Assembly (NCBI GenBank): GCA_024642565.1 | Contig: JAHEAV010000009.1 | Coordinates: 21,611-85,610, forward strand | Source of the DNA: Erythrobacter sp. | Lineage (GTDB): Bacteria; Pseudomonadota; Alphaproteobacteria; Sphingomonadales; Sphingomonadaceae | Direction: 5' to 3' | Length of the DNA stretch: 64,000 nucleotides | Part shown: positions 26,032 through 36,297 of the stretch, one piece after another | Position numbering within the stretch: the stretch's first letter is position 1 | Layout of the letters: every line of letters starts with the position of its first letter | Made by a program: the position numbers and the translations under genes | The notes under the pieces: generated by a model | What the model was told of the DNA's origin: nothing | The model's database searches: none | Seen by the model: only the letters and a program-made list of their open reading frames with translations

Positions 26032-26859
26032 TTAATGCAACACCAGCGCACGGGGCCTGTGGGCAAGATCGCGGTGCAGGCTGGCTTGATAGCCGCCGCC
26101 CAGCGCCAGAGCACTGACGCTTTCGGCCTGAGTTGCACCAATTTCAAGCACTACCACGCCAGCCGGGGCCAGAAGACCGCGCAATTGCGGCACCAGGATC
26201 CGATAATCATCGAGACCATCCCGGCCTGAAAAAAGGGCTTCTGCCGGCTCAAATTCGCGGACCGAAGGTGCCAGCGGGGCGTCAATTTCGACATAGGGCG
26301 GGTTGGCAATGATCAGGTCGAATTGTCCCAGGCCATCGCTCCAGCCCGGTTTCCGCCAGTCACGCAGGAGCATCCGTGCCCGGTCCGCCACGCCAAGCCG
26401 CGCCCCATTGGCTGCCGCCACGGCCAGCGCCCCGATAGAGGCATCAATCCCGATACCTTCCAGCCCAGCCCGTTCTGCCAGCATAGTGATCAGCAGCGCT
26501 CCCGATCCCGTACCGCAGTCGAGCACCCTGCCGGCTGCGGGGGAGACAGCCAGGGCCGCCTCGATCACACTTTCGCTGTCACTACGCGGGATCAGAACTT
26601 CGGGCGTGACCAGGAAATCCCGGCCATAAAATTCCTGATGCCCCAGAATATAGGCAATCGGTTCGTGCCGCATCCGCCGTTCGACCAGCCCGCCAAAGCC
26701 GTCGGGCACGGCATCGTTCATATGGCGTAGAAGGAGTTCGGAACGGGTTACGCCCAGTGCGTCGGCCATCAGCAATTCGGCATCCAGCCGGGCCGTATCG
26801 CTGGTTTCGGCCAGATGTTGCGCCGCTGCGCGAATGGCAGCGGCGACCGTATCAGCCAT
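26032..26859 (-). CDS. prmC: Peptide chain release factor N5-glutamine methyltransferase
   Basis: 275 aa; an N-terminal helical substrate-binding domain, then a SAM-dependent methyltransferase domain with [13 protein letters not shown] and the NPPY motif ([11 protein letters not shown]) that methylates glutamine. It modifies the GGQ motif of the release factor encoded by the overlapping upstream gene. ATG 26859 overlaps the prfA end by 8 bp; the track start adds nine residues. Confidence 0.95.
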   Translation of the reverse strand: MADTVAAAIRAAAQHLAETSDTARLDAELLMADALGVTRSELLLRHMNDAVPDGFGGLVERRMRHEPIAYILGHQEFYGRDFLVTPEVLIPRSDSESVIEAALAVSPAAGRVLDCGTGSGALLITMLAERAGLEGIGIDASIGALAVAAANGARLGVADRARMLLRDWRKPGWSDGLGQFDLIIANPPYVEIDAPLAPSVREFEPAEALFSGRDGLDDYRILVPQLRGLLAPAGVVVLEIGATQAESVSALALGGGYQASLHRDLAHRPRALVLH

Positions 26860-27919
26860 CAAGCGATGCGAGGCGCTTCGCCTCATCCTCTGCAGTCAGC
26901 GCATCGACCAATTCGGCCAGACCCGGCCCGGCGAGAACTTCGTCAAGCTTGTGCAGCGTCAGCCCGATGCGGTGATCGGTCACCCGTCCTTGCGGGAAAT
27001 TGTAAGTCCGGATGCGTTCGCTTCGGTCACCCGAACCGACCATGGCCTTGCGGGCCTCCGCCTCTGCCCCATGCGCCTCTGCGCGCTTGAGATCGTACAG
27101 GCGCGTGCGCAGCACCTGCATCGCCTTGTCCTTGTTCTTGTGCTGGCTGCGCTGATCTTGCTGGATCACCACCAGCCCAGTCGGAATATGGGTCAGCCGC
27201 ACGGCCGAATCGGTGGTGTTGACATGCTGACCACCTGCGCCGCTCGCCCGGTAGATATCGATCTTGAGATCGTTGGGGTCGATTTGCACATCGACCTCAT
27301 CCGGTTCGGGCAGGACCGCCACAGTCGCTGCAGAGGTATGGATACGCCCGCCGCTTTCCGTAACCGGCACGCGCTGAACCCGGTGCACCCCGCTTTCGAA
27401 CTTCAATTTGGCGAATACGCCGGTGCCCTTGATATTGGCCACCACTTCCTTGAAGCCGCCCACGTCCGACGCGCTGAGGCTGACGGTTTCAACCGACCAA
27501 CCCTGCTCGGCGGCGAATTTCTCGTACATACGGAACAGATCGGCGGCGAACAGCCCTGCCTCATCCCCGCCGGTGCCGGCACGGATTTCCAGCATGGCAG
27601 GCCGCGCATCAGCGCTGTCGCGCGGCAACATGGCAATGGCCAGCGCCCGTTCGGCATCGGGCAGGCGCTGGCGCAATTCGGCCAGTTCTTCATCCGCCAT
27701 CGCCTTCATTTCCGGGTCTTCGGTAAGCGCGGACAACTCGGCAATTTCGATCCGCATTTCCCGCACATCACCGGCTATTTTGGCAATGGGTTCAAGTTCC
27801 GCATAATCGCGGCTGGCGCGCACGAAATCCTCGCCCTCCAACGTCCCGGAAGCCATCCGCGCCTCCAGCTCCGCAAAGCGGTTGATGATCTGATGCAGGC
27901 GTTCGGCGGTAATGGTCAT
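26852..27919 (-). CDS. prfA: Peptide chain release factor 1
   Basis: The 355-aa class I release factor recognises UAA/UAG. The catalytic GGQ lies in [17 protein letters not shown], with the helical N-domain and [15 protein letters not shown] in domain 2. It overlaps hisS by 4 bp upstream and prmC by 8 bp downstream, giving a compact hisS-prfA-prmC operon. Confidence 0.97.
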   Translation of the reverse strand: MTITAERLHQIINRFAELEARMASGTLEGEDFVRASRDYAELEPIAKIAGDVREMRIEIAELSALTEDPEMKAMADEELAELRQRLPDAERALAIAMLPRDSADARPAMLEIRAGTGGDEAGLFAADLFRMYEKFAAEQGWSVETVSLSASDVGGFKEVVANIKGTGVFAKLKFESGVHRVQRVPVTESGGRIHTSAATVAVLPEPDEVDVQIDPNDLKIDIYRASGAGGQHVNTTDSAVRLTHIPTGLVVIQQDQRSQHKNKDKAMQVLRTRLYDLKRAEAHGAEAEARKAMVGSGDRSERIRTYNFPQGRVTDHRIGLTLHKLDEVLAGPGLAELVDALTAEDEAKRLASLDG

Positions 27920-29151
27920 TCGTGCGTCACGAAAGCAGCGAAGATGTCTGCGACGCGCGCATTTTCGCGAATATGCTTGATAGCCTCGCGTTTTTCACCG
28001 TCACGAATGTCGAGGGAAACAACTGCCGCTGGGTTCACTTTCATAGCGCGGTCGAAGCGTTTTCGTGGGCTTCCAGTGGCGAAAAGTTCTGCCACCACAC
28101 CCGCATTTCGATAGATTGAAACCAGTCGAGCAGCCTCGCCTTCACGCTCGGTATTTTCAGCCACCACTGCAACTTCAAGCTCAGCTTCGCTGCGCTCCCC
28201 CACCAGCATCGCCAACCGCTCGATCCCCGCAGCCCAGCCCACTGCCGGGGTCGCCGGTCCGCCAAGGCTTTCCATCAGCCCGTCATAGCGCCCGCCGCCC
28301 AGCACAGTGCCCTGGGCGCCCAGCCGATCGGTAACAAATTCAAACGCGGTGTGGCGGTAATAATCGAGCCCGCGCACCAGCGCCTTGTTCCGTTCATAAG
28401 CGACCCCTGCCGCATCGAGGCCGCCGATCACCGCGCCGAAGAAATCCTGCGCTTCCCCCGATAGAAAATCGTCGATCTGCGGCGCGTCGGCCACGAATTT
28501 ACGGTCACGCGGGTCTTTGCTGTCGAGTATCCGCAGCGGGTTTTTCTCCAGCCGTTCCTGCGAATCTTCGGACAATTCGCCCTGAACATCGCGGAAATAG
28601 CCCACCAGCGCGGAGCGCCATGCCTCGCGGCTGTCGGCATCGCCCAGCGTATTCAATTGCAGGGTCACGCCGTCTGCCACACCCAATTCCTTGAGCAACT
28701 GGTCCGCCATGGCGAGCAATTCGACATCAGCCTGCGGTTCGGCGGCGCCGATAATCTCTGCGTCAATCTGGTGGAACTGGCGGTAGCGCCCCTTTTGCGG
28801 GCGTTCGTAGCGGAACAGCGGCCCATGCGTCACCAGTTTCAGCGGGGCGTGCTGCTGCCAGCCATTGGTCAGATAAGCGCGGGCAATGCCAGCGGTGAAT
28901 TCCGGCCGCAGGGTCAGTGATTCGCCGCCGCGATCCTCGAACGAATACATTTCCTTCGAGACCACATCGGTGGTTTCCCCGATGGACCGGGCAAAGACCT
29001 CTGTCTTTTCAAACACGGGCATTTCGGCGCGGCGGAAGCGGTAGAGCTTGCGCATATGTTCGAAGGTTTCGACAACGAAGGCGAAGGCTTCGGCATCGGC
29101 ACCAAAGATGTCCTGCGTGCCGCGAATTGCGTGGGGAGTGTTGTTGGCCAT
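27916..29151 (-). CDS. hisS: Histidyl-tRNA synthetase
   Basis: 411 aa class II synthetase: motif 1 region near [16 protein letters not shown], motif 2 [17 protein letters not shown], histidine-binding segments [15 protein letters not shown] and LGGGRYDGL, and a C-terminal anticodon-binding domain ([17 protein letters not shown]). It charges tRNA-His. First gene of the operon; divergent from the M61 peptidase across 78 bp, which must contain both promoters. Confidence 0.97.
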   Translation of the reverse strand: MANNTPHAIRGTQDIFGADAEAFAFVVETFEHMRKLYRFRRAEMPVFEKTEVFARSIGETTDVVSKEMYSFEDRGGESLTLRPEFTAGIARAYLTNGWQQHAPLKLVTHGPLFRYERPQKGRYRQFHQIDAEIIGAAEPQADVELLAMADQLLKELGVADGVTLQLNTLGDADSREAWRSALVGYFRDVQGELSEDSQERLEKNPLRILDSKDPRDRKFVADAPQIDDFLSGEAQDFFGAVIGGLDAAGVAYERNKALVRGLDYYRHTAFEFVTDRLGAQGTVLGGGRYDGLMESLGGPATPAVGWAAGIERLAMLVGERSEAELEVAVVAENTEREGEAARLVSIYRNAGVVAELFATGSPRKRFDRAMKVNPAAVVSLDIRDGEKREAIKHIRENARVADIFAAFVTHE

Positions 29152-29229
29152 GGTGCGTGGCCCCTAATCACTTTTGGCGCGCGTTGGAAGCTTGCGCGAT
29201 GCGGGACACGGCGGCATGAGAAAGTTGAT

Positions 29230-31203
29230 ATGAAAAAATCAATGGTCGCGCGCGCGCTTTTCGCCCCACTTTCACTTACCCTTGGCTTCATCGTTCCGCT
29301 GGCGGTGCAGGCACAAGCACCTCGGTCGGCGCCGGTTACCGTGCCAATTTCGCCCGGCATTCAAGATGCGGTGGATACGCCGTGGCCGGGCGGCACAATC
29401 GCCCTCGACATTGATGCCACCGACATTACCCGCGGCGTGTTTCGCGTGGTGGAAACCATCCCGGTCGCAGCGGGCACCAGCACGCTGATCCTGCAATATC
29501 CGCAGTGGCTGCCGGGCAACCATGGGCCGCGCGGACCGCTGCCGCAGATCGCCGACATGCATTTCTTCGCCGACGGGCAGGAAATCCGGTGGACGCGGGA
29601 TCCGGTGGAAGTTTTCGCCTTCCATCTCGCCCTGCCGCAAGGGACACGGGAAGTGACCGCCCGCTTTGTCCACACGTCACCCCTCCAGACAAGCGAGGGA
29701 CGGATCGTGATGACCCGCGAAATGCTCAATCTCCAGTGGGAAAAGATGAGCCTCTACCCCGCCGGCCATTATGTGCGGCAAATCATGGTCAAGCCGGTGG
29801 TGACATTCCCGCAAGGCTGGGCCGTTTCCACTGCGCTGGACGGTCAGGCGCAAGACGGCAATCGGGTCACCTGGGATGTGGTGGATTACGAACAGCTGGT
29901 CGATTCACCGATCTTCGCCGGCAAATATGCGCGCAATTGGGATCTGGGCCACGGCGTGTCGATGAATGTTGTGGCAGACAAGCCCGAACTGCTCGACGCC
30001 AAGCCGGAGAATATGGCGCGCTATAACACGCTGGTGGACGAGGCACTGGCCACCTTTGGCGCCCGGCATTTCGATCGTTACACCTTCCTCCTCGCACTGA
30101 CCGACCGGATGGGCGGCATCGGGCTGGAACACCAGCGTTCGAGCGAGAACCAATACGAACCCAAGGCGCTGACCCAGTGGGACGAATACGACTGGGGTCG
30201 TAACGTCATTGCCCATGAATTCGTCCACAGCTGGGACGGCAAATATCGCCGCCCGGCCAAAATGTGGACGCCGGATTACCGCCAGCCAATGCAAGGCAAT
30301 CTCCTGTGGGTTTATGAAGGCCAGACCCAGTTCTGGGGCCTGGTTCTGGCAGCACGATCGGGAATCCAGACCAAGGAAACAATATTGGGTGCGCTGGCCG
30401 GTAGCGCCGGGCTCTACAGCGAACTTCCCGGTCGGGAATGGCGCTCTGTCGAAGATACCACGCATGATCCAATCTTCGGAGCACGGCGACCCAAACCCTT
30501 TGCCTCGCTCTCCCGCGGGGAAGACTATTACAATGAAGGTGCATTGGTCTGGCTGGAAGCAGACCAGATCATCCGGGCCGGGACGGGGGGCAAAAAGGGC
30601 CTGGACGATTTCGCCAAGGCATTCTTCGGTGTGCGCGATGGCGATATCGGGCAGCTGACCTATGATTTCGCCGATGTGGTCGGAACGCTTAATTCCATTT
30701 ACCCGTATGATTGGGCCAATTTTCTCGAAACCCGCATCGAGACACCCGGCCAGCCGGCGCCACTCGGCGGTGTTGAACGGGCCGGATACCGGTTGGTCTG
30801 GAAGGATGCGCCCAACCCTTACGACAAGGCGCGAATGGGGTACACCAAGACGCTCAACCTGTATCATTCACTCGGCATCACCCTCAACAAGGATGGCGGC
30901 GTCACGTCGACTCGCTGGGACAGCCCGGCATTCGATGCCGGCATCGTCACCGACGCCAAGATCGTGGCGGTCAACGGAACTGCCTATGACCCGGATATTT
31001 TGAAAGCCGCGATTACCGCTGCCAAGGGTGCCGATGGGGTACCGGTCGAACTGCTGGTCAAGCGCGGTGACAGTTTCCAGACCATCGCCGTCAACTGGAC
31101 GGGCGGATTGCGGTGGCCGTGGCTGGAACCTGTCGGCAAGGGTGAACAAGCCCTCGACCGCCTTCTGGCTTCTCGAACAAAGTCAATTGGCCGAACGAAC
31201 TAG
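29230..31203 (+). CDS. M61 family metallopeptidase with PDZ domain, secreted
   Basis: A 657-aa protein with a signal peptide ending near AVQAQA. The M61 glycyl-aminopeptidase-like core contains the zinc motif HEFVHSW (HExxH), with the downstream WVYEGQTQFW (third zinc Glu) and EGALVWLEADQIIR. A C-terminal PDZ-like domain follows (SLGITLNKDGG...DAKIVAVNG). It probably degrades peptides in the periplasm. Start MKKSMVARALF at ATG 29230 is set by the signal peptide; the track extends into hisS. Confidence 0.9.
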   Translation: MKKSMVARALFAPLSLTLGFIVPLAVQAQAPRSAPVTVPISPGIQDAVDTPWPGGTIALDIDATDITRGVFRVVETIPVAAGTSTLILQYPQWLPGNHGPRGPLPQIADMHFFADGQEIRWTRDPVEVFAFHLALPQGTREVTARFVHTSPLQTSEGRIVMTREMLNLQWEKMSLYPAGHYVRQIMVKPVVTFPQGWAVSTALDGQAQDGNRVTWDVVDYEQLVDSPIFAGKYARNWDLGHGVSMNVVADKPELLDAKPENMARYNTLVDEALATFGARHFDRYTFLLALTDRMGGIGLEHQRSSENQYEPKALTQWDEYDWGRNVIAHEFVHSWDGKYRRPAKMWTPDYRQPMQGNLLWVYEGQTQFWGLVLAARSGIQTKETILGALAGSAGLYSELPGREWRSVEDTTHDPIFGARRPKPFASLSRGEDYYNEGALVWLEADQIIRAGTGGKKGLDDFAKAFFGVRDGDIGQLTYDFADVVGTLNSIYPYDWANFLETRIETPGQPAPLGGVERAGYRLVWKDAPNPYDKARMGYTKTLNLYHSLGITLNKDGGVTSTRWDSPAFDAGIVTDAKIVAVNGTAYDPDILKAAITAAKGADGVPVELLVKRGDSFQTIAVNWTGGLRWPWLEPVGKGEQALDRLLASRTKSIGRTN

Positions 31204-31254
31204 GTTGGCAGAAGTCCTTGCTGCAATGCAACAAGGGGCTTAAGGGCGCTGCCC

Positions 31255-31788
31255 ATGCAGATCGACAAAATTCCCACCGGGGACAATCCGCCCGAAAGCC
31301 TCAATGTCGTCATAGAGGTGCCGACCGGCGGCGAACCCGTCAAATATGAATTCGACAAGGCATCAGGCGCACTGTTTGTTGACCGAATTTTGCACACGCC
31401 CATGCGTTATCCGGCCAATTACGGCTTCGTGCCGCATACACTGAGCCCGGATGGTGATCCGCTCGATGCACTGGTCATCGCCCGTTCGCCCTTTATCGCA
31501 GGCTGCGTGGTCCGTGCCCGCCCGATCGGCGTGCTTAATCTGGAAGATGAGCATGGCGGCGATGAAAAGCTGATCTGTGTGCCGGTCGATTCGACTTTCC
31601 CCTATTATTCGGATGTCGGCGAACGGCAGGATTTGCCATCAATCGTGCTGCAGCAGATCGAACATTTCTTCACCCATTACAAGGACCTGGAAGCCGAGAA
31701 ATGGGTTCGTGTCGGCAAGTGGGGCGATGCCGCCGAAGCGCGTCAAATCGTAATCGAAGCGATTGAACGCGCCAAGAATAAGGGCTGA
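31255..31788 (+). CDS. ppa: Inorganic pyrophosphatase
   Basis: The 177-aa family I enzyme contains the active-site run DGDPLDALVI and EFDKASGALFVDRILHTPMRYPANYGFVP. It hydrolyses pyrophosphate in the cytosol using Mg2+. It ends 2 bp before the convergent pmbA stop, so the two transcripts must overlap at their 3' ends. Confidence 0.97.
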   Translation: MQIDKIPTGDNPPESLNVVIEVPTGGEPVKYEFDKASGALFVDRILHTPMRYPANYGFVPHTLSPDGDPLDALVIARSPFIAGCVVRARPIGVLNLEDEHGGDEKLICVPVDSTFPYYSDVGERQDLPSIVLQQIEHFFTHYKDLEAEKWVRVGKWGDAAEARQIVIEAIERAKNKG

Positions 31789-31790
31789 AC

Positions 31791-33137
31791 TTACCCACCT
31801 GCCACGACCATCCCGTCGACCCGCAAAGTGGGCACATTGATCGCGCGGTGCATTTCCAGATCATCCGCTGCCTGCAACGCAGCCAACATCGTCAACAAAT
31901 TGCCGGCAATGGTGAATTCGGCCACCGGCCCGGCCACTTCACCATTCACGATGCGGAAGCCTGATGCACCGCGGCTGTAATCACCAGTCACGCCATTCAC
32001 CCCCTGGCCGGCAAGCTCTGTAACCAGCACGCCTTCGGAAATATCGGCGATCAGCTGTTTCGGTGTGGCAGATCCTGCTTCCATATGGACATTGCTGGCG
32101 GAAATGCCGGGCGCGCCGCTGCCGCCGCGTGCGGCATGGCCGCTGGGCGCAATGCCCAACTGCCGCGATGCCGCCATATTGGTCAGCCAGCCGGTGATCC
32201 GGCCCCCTTCGACCAGCACACGCGGCGCCGTTGGCAGGCCTTCCCCGTCAAAGGGGCGGGAACGCAGCCCGCGCGGGCGATGCGGATCTTCCAAAATCCG
32301 GATTCCCGGAGCCAGAATTTCCTGATCCAGCCGGTCCAGCAGAAAGCTTGATCGCCGCGCAATTGCTGCGCCGGACATTGCCCCCAGTAAATGGCCGACC
32401 AGCGATGCGCCCACACGCGGATCGAACACGACCGGCATTGACCCACTGACCATCCGCCCTGGATTAAGCCGGGCCACGGCCCTTTCACCGGCAAGCCGGC
32501 CAATTTGCGCAGGGGTGAGTAAATCGCCCAAGTGGCGCGCCGTGCGATAGGCATAATCGCGCTGCATGCTGCTGCCTTCGCCGGCAATCACGCTGGCGCT
32601 GATCGAGTGGCTGGTTGCGCCATAACCACCGGCGAAACCCTCGCTTGTGGCCAAGGCAGCAACCGAGCGGCCAAAACCGGCACTGCCGCCTTCGCTGTTG
32701 GTAATTCCGCTGACTTCGCGGGCCGCATCCTCGGCTTCTTCTGCCTGCAAGCGGAGCGTCTGCGGATCCGGCTCGCCGCTGTCTTCAAGATCGAGCATCG
32801 GCCACGGGCCATCAGCCAGCAAGGCCGACGGCGCGAGGCCGGAATAGGGGTCTTCAGGGGCAGCGCGCGCCATGTCCACGGCCCGCTGCGCCAGCTCGGC
32901 AAATCCGGCATCGGAAAAATCACTGGTGCTGACCGAGGCCGAACGTTGGCCGATAAACACTCTAAGGCCGATCTCTTCGCCTTCCGAGCGGTCGATATCT
33001 TCCAACTTGCCAAGCCTGACAGTGACGCTTTCCGAAGAACTGCCCACGGCCAGTGCGTCAGCCGCATTCGCCCCTTTGCCAAGCGCAAGCTCAATCATCC
33101 GGGCGCAGCGCGCCTGTGCTTCTTGCGGCGTAATCAT
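31791..33137 (-). CDS. pmbA: TldE/PmbA family metalloprotease subunit
   Basis: 448 aa; the TldD/TldE fold shown by NSEGGSAGFGRS, VVFDPRVGASLVGHL, ASNVHMEAGS and FTIAGNLLTMLAAL near the end. As in PmbA, no complete HExxxH zinc site is seen. With TldD it matures peptides such as microcins or antitoxins. TldD is not in this window. ATG 33137 follows homology; the track start at 33170 adds eleven residues. Confidence 0.92.
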   Translation of the reverse strand: MITPQEAQARCARMIELALGKGANAADALAVGSSSESVTVRLGKLEDIDRSEGEEIGLRVFIGQRSASVSTSDFSDAGFAELAQRAVDMARAAPEDPYSGLAPSALLADGPWPMLDLEDSGEPDPQTLRLQAEEAEDAAREVSGITNSEGGSAGFGRSVAALATSEGFAGGYGATSHSISASVIAGEGSSMQRDYAYRTARHLGDLLTPAQIGRLAGERAVARLNPGRMVSGSMPVVFDPRVGASLVGHLLGAMSGAAIARRSSFLLDRLDQEILAPGIRILEDPHRPRGLRSRPFDGEGLPTAPRVLVEGGRITGWLTNMAASRQLGIAPSGHAARGGSGAPGISASNVHMEAGSATPKQLIADISEGVLVTELAGQGVNGVTGDYSRGASGFRIVNGEVAGPVAEFTIAGNLLTMLAALQAADDLEMHRAINVPTLRVDGMVVAGG

Positions 33138-33223
33138 CTGTGGGGGAACACCTGGCGAATAGGAGAGCAAATCATGCCCATTGGCCTAAGCGTGGAAACG
33201 GCGCGCCGCAATGGCGCGCAATC

Positions 33224-33604
33224 CTAGATCACCGATGCGATGAACCGGAAAATGCCGGTGAAGGCGAATGGCAAGCCAATGGCCAGACCCCACAACAGAA
33301 TCAGGTCGCGGCGAAAGGCCGGGGCGAGCGCCGGATCCGCCGCCGATTCGTTGCTGAGATTCACCCAGCGACGTTCAAAAGCGCGGCAGGCCGGAATTAT
33401 CCCGACCACTAGAATGACGAGCGCCAACAGGGACAGCGACTTCATCCCGGTGTCTTTCATCGCACCGACGGTCACAAATATATGGATTCCTGTATAAACC
33501 AGCAGGGCATAGGCGACATGGTTACTCATCCCCCGGCGCCAGTCGCGCGAGTCAGAACCGTCAGCCTGCTTCTGCCCAGCCGATCGATCCAGCGCCTTGC
33601 CCAT
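33224..33604 (-). CDS. Conserved small membrane protein of unknown function
   Basis: 126 aa from ATG 33604 (GTG/ATG starts further upstream or at MSNHVAYALL are possible). Three hydrophobic helices: VAYALLVYTGIHIFVTVGA, SLLALVILVVGIIPACRAF and LILLWGLAIGLPFAFTGIF. The polar N-terminus is DRS/QKQADGSD-rich. No motif recognised. It lies between pmbA and the divergent lptB. Confidence 0.6.
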   Translation of the reverse strand: MGKALDRSAGQKQADGSDSRDWRRGMSNHVAYALLVYTGIHIFVTVGAMKDTGMKSLSLLALVILVVGIIPACRAFERRWVNLSNESAADPALAPAFRRDLILLWGLAIGLPFAFTGIFRFIASVI

Positions 33605-33790
33605 GACCCTATCTCCCCAATTCTCTCGCCCTGAAAGAGTATTCCATTCCTTTGCCTGACAGTCAAATACGGTAACCAAACTGTCACATTGCCCAATTCT
33701 GGTAATTTGCCGCCCGTACCATGCACAAAGCTTGCCAAAATTGATGCGTCAGGGGTTTTCTGGCTGCGTGGCGATGCTACATGGGAAGGA

Positions 33791-34606
33791 ATGAAGGATT
33801 CAAACAACAGCGAAGCCGCACTGGGCGTTGCCACTGCCGTCCGCGTTACGCCGGCATCGAAGAATGCCGTGGCCCCTATCCCGCAGGGCGGGCTGGAAGT
33901 GGTTTCGATCGCGAAGAGTTATGACAAGCGGGCCGTGCTGACCGATATCTCGCTTTCTGTGGGCAAAGGCGAAGTCCTCGGTTTGCTTGGCCCCAATGGT
34001 GCGGGCAAGACCACCTGCTTCTATTCGATCATGGGTCTGGTCCGCCCGGATTCCGGCCGTATCCTGATGGATGGGGAGGATGTGACCAAACTGCCAATGT
34101 ATCGCCGCGCCATTCTGGGTCTCGGCTACTTGCCGCAGGAAACCAGCATCTTTCGCGGGATGACGGTGGAACAGAATATCGATTGCGTGCTTGAGATGGT
34201 CGAACCGGACAAAGCGACCCGCGCGGTCGAGCTGGAACGGCTACTTGACGAATTCGGACTGACCCGGCTGCGCGCCTCCCCGGCCATGGCCCTGTCTGGC
34301 GGGGAGCGGCGGCGCTGCGAAATCGCCCGTGCGCTGGCTGCGAAACCTTCGATCATGCTGCTGGACGAACCCTTTGCCGGGATCGACCCTCTATCGATCA
34401 GCGATATTCGCGATCTGGTGATCGATCTGAAAGATCGCGGCATCGGTGTTTTGATCACCGATCATAACGTCCGCGAGACTCTCGATATCGTCGACCGCGC
34501 CTGCATTATCTATGGCGGGCAGGTCTTGTTTGCCGGCACCCCGCAGGATCTGGTTGCGGATGAAAATGTCCGGCGCCTCTATCTTGGCGAAGGGTTCACC
34601 TTATGA
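33791..34606 (+). CDS. lptB: LPS export ABC transporter ATP-binding protein
   Basis: 271-aa ATPase: Walker A GPNGAGKTTCF, signature LSGGERRR, Walker B SIMLLDEPFAGID and switch His in ITDHNVRET, the LptB pattern. It powers LptFG extraction of lipopolysaccharide. An extra N-terminal tail of about 30 residues precedes the domain; ATG 33791 has GGAAGGA directly upstream. It is followed by rpoN as in many proteobacteria, but lptC and lptA are not upstream here. Confidence 0.93.
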   Translation: MKDSNNSEAALGVATAVRVTPASKNAVAPIPQGGLEVVSIAKSYDKRAVLTDISLSVGKGEVLGLLGPNGAGKTTCFYSIMGLVRPDSGRILMDGEDVTKLPMYRRAILGLGYLPQETSIFRGMTVEQNIDCVLEMVEPDKATRAVELERLLDEFGLTRLRASPAMALSGGERRRCEIARALAAKPSIMLLDEPFAGIDPLSISDIRDLVIDLKDRGIGVLITDHNVRETLDIVDRACIIYGGQVLFAGTPQDLVADENVRRLYLGEGFTL

Positions 34607-34650
34607 CCCATCCGGACCTTCCAGAGCCCGCGCCAGCCGGAAGCTGATTC

Positions 34651-36129
34651 ATGGCCCTTGGCCCTCGCCTGGACCTTCGCCAATCCCAATCGCTGGTGAT
34701 GACGCCGCAATTGCAGCAGGCAATCAAGCTGCTGGCGCTGTCCAACCTCGAAATCGAAGCCTTTATCGGAGAAGCCCTGGAGGCGAACCCGCTGCTCGAA
34801 GCCGGTGAAGTCACGCGCGACGCCGCAGGCAGCGAAGACATTGCCGACAGCCCGCGTGAAGAAGCCAGCGCGGATCTGCTTATGGCCGAAGGCCGGGGCG
34901 AAGATGACCGGCCGCTCGACATCGCAGTGGAAACGCTCGACCGGGACCGCGATACAGGTGACGGCGAATGGGGCAGCGGGGCCGCCATTGGCATGGGCGC
35001 GGAAGGGCCATCGATTGATGAGCGCGGCTGCGGCGCGATCAGCCTGGCGGATCATTTGCTCGAACAGATCGGCCCGGCCGCGCATGACGAGCGCGAGGCA
35101 GCGCTTGCCCGCTATCTGATCGGGCAGATCGACGATGCCGGCTATCTCACCATGTCGCCGCGAGAGGTGGCGCTGGAACTGGACTTGCCATTGGAGGAGG
35201 TCGAACGCGCACTGGGCGTCGTGCAATCGCTCGATCCCACCGGAGTGGGCGCGCGCGACCTGTCCGAATGCCTCGCGCTACAGGCGAAGGAGGCGGACCG
35301 TTACGATCCCTGCATGGCGCGGCTGATCGACAATCTCGATCTGATCGCCAAGGGTGCGTTCGAACAACTTCGCCGGATGTGCGATGTCGACGCTGAAGAT
35401 TTTGCGGACATGCTGGCCGAACTGCGCAGCTACGATCCGCGCCCCGGCCTGCAATTCGGAGGGGCAGAGGAAAGCCCGGTGGTGCCGGACATCCTGATTG
35501 CCGAGGCCGGTGATGGCGGCTGGTCCATTTCCCTCAACGAAGCGACCCTGCCCCGGCTGGTGGTCAATCGCAGCTATTATCTCGAACTGCGCGATGGCAG
35601 TGCCAACCGGGAATCGCGGGCCTGGCTGCAGGAAAAACTGGGCGATGCCAATTGGCTGATAAAGGCGCTGGACCAGCGCCAGAAAACCATCCTGAAAGTG
35701 GCGGCTGAAATCGTGAAGCAGCAAGACGGCTTCTTCCGGCAGGGCGTATCCGAACTGCGCCCTCTGACTTTGCGCAATGTCGCCGAAGCCATCGAAATGC
35801 ATGAAAGCACCGTCAGCCGGGTTACCAGCAACAAATATCTCAGTTGCAACCGCGGGACATTCGAGCTCAAATATTTCTTCATGAGCGGGGTTGGCGGCAC
35901 AGCCGATGGCGAAGGCGGTGCATCATCCGAAGCGGTCAAGGCGGCGATCAGGGCGCTGATCGATGCGGAGGACCCCAAGAAGATCCTGTCGGACGATACG
36001 CTGGTCGATCTGCTGAAGGAGAAGGGATTCGATCTCGCCCGCCGAACGGTTGCCAAATACCGCGAAGCGCAGGGTATCGGCAGCAGCGTACAACGGCGGC
36101 GGGCCAAGAAAATGGCCGGGATACGATAA
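34651..36129 (+). CDS. rpoN: RNA polymerase sigma-54 factor
   Basis: A 492-aa factor. Region I is Gln/Leu-rich (LDLRQSQSLVMTPQLQQAIKLL); an acidic region II and the core-binding and HTH parts follow (HESTVSRVTSNKYL). The RpoN box ARRTVAKYREAQGI lies at the C-terminus, close to ARRTVAKYRE of the family. It directs enhancer-dependent transcription from -24/-12 promoters. Located 44 bp after lptB. Confidence 0.97.
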   Translation: MALGPRLDLRQSQSLVMTPQLQQAIKLLALSNLEIEAFIGEALEANPLLEAGEVTRDAAGSEDIADSPREEASADLLMAEGRGEDDRPLDIAVETLDRDRDTGDGEWGSGAAIGMGAEGPSIDERGCGAISLADHLLEQIGPAAHDEREAALARYLIGQIDDAGYLTMSPREVALELDLPLEEVERALGVVQSLDPTGVGARDLSECLALQAKEADRYDPCMARLIDNLDLIAKGAFEQLRRMCDVDAEDFADMLAELRSYDPRPGLQFGGAEESPVVPDILIAEAGDGGWSISLNEATLPRLVVNRSYYLELRDGSANRESRAWLQEKLGDANWLIKALDQRQKTILKVAAEIVKQQDGFFRQGVSELRPLTLRNVAEAIEMHESTVSRVTSNKYLSCNRGTFELKYFFMSGVGGTADGEGGASSEAVKAAIRALIDAEDPKKILSDDTLVDLLKEKGFDLARRTVAKYREAQGIGSSVQRRRAKKMAGIR

Positions 36130-36175
36130 GAACATCAGCCCCCGCGGCACCCCGCGACTCGCAGGAAATCTGCGG

Positions 36176-36191
36176 TTTACGCAAAATTAAC
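36176..36191 (+). promoter_or_regulatory. Candidate CtrA-binding site upstream of ctrA
   Basis: TTTA-CGCAAAA-TTAAC matches the CtrA box TTAA-N7-TTAAC with one mismatch, about 107 bp before the ctrA start. Extra half-sites (GGTTAATG, GGTTAAGG) lie downstream. It suggests autoregulation, as in Caulobacter. Confidence 0.5.
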
Positions 36192-36297
36192 CTTTTCTGT
36201 TCAGAACTCGTGTGGTTAATGCAGGTCAATACCTCTTGCTGAGAGGTTACCGGCCATTGAACAGGCCGCAAGGTTTGGGGTTAAGGGGGACTTTCCC

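Noticed and set aside
26834-28114. 426-aa plus-strand ORF opposite prfA/hisS
   Set aside because: Antisense to RF1 with GGQ and to HisRS; no recognisable protein features.
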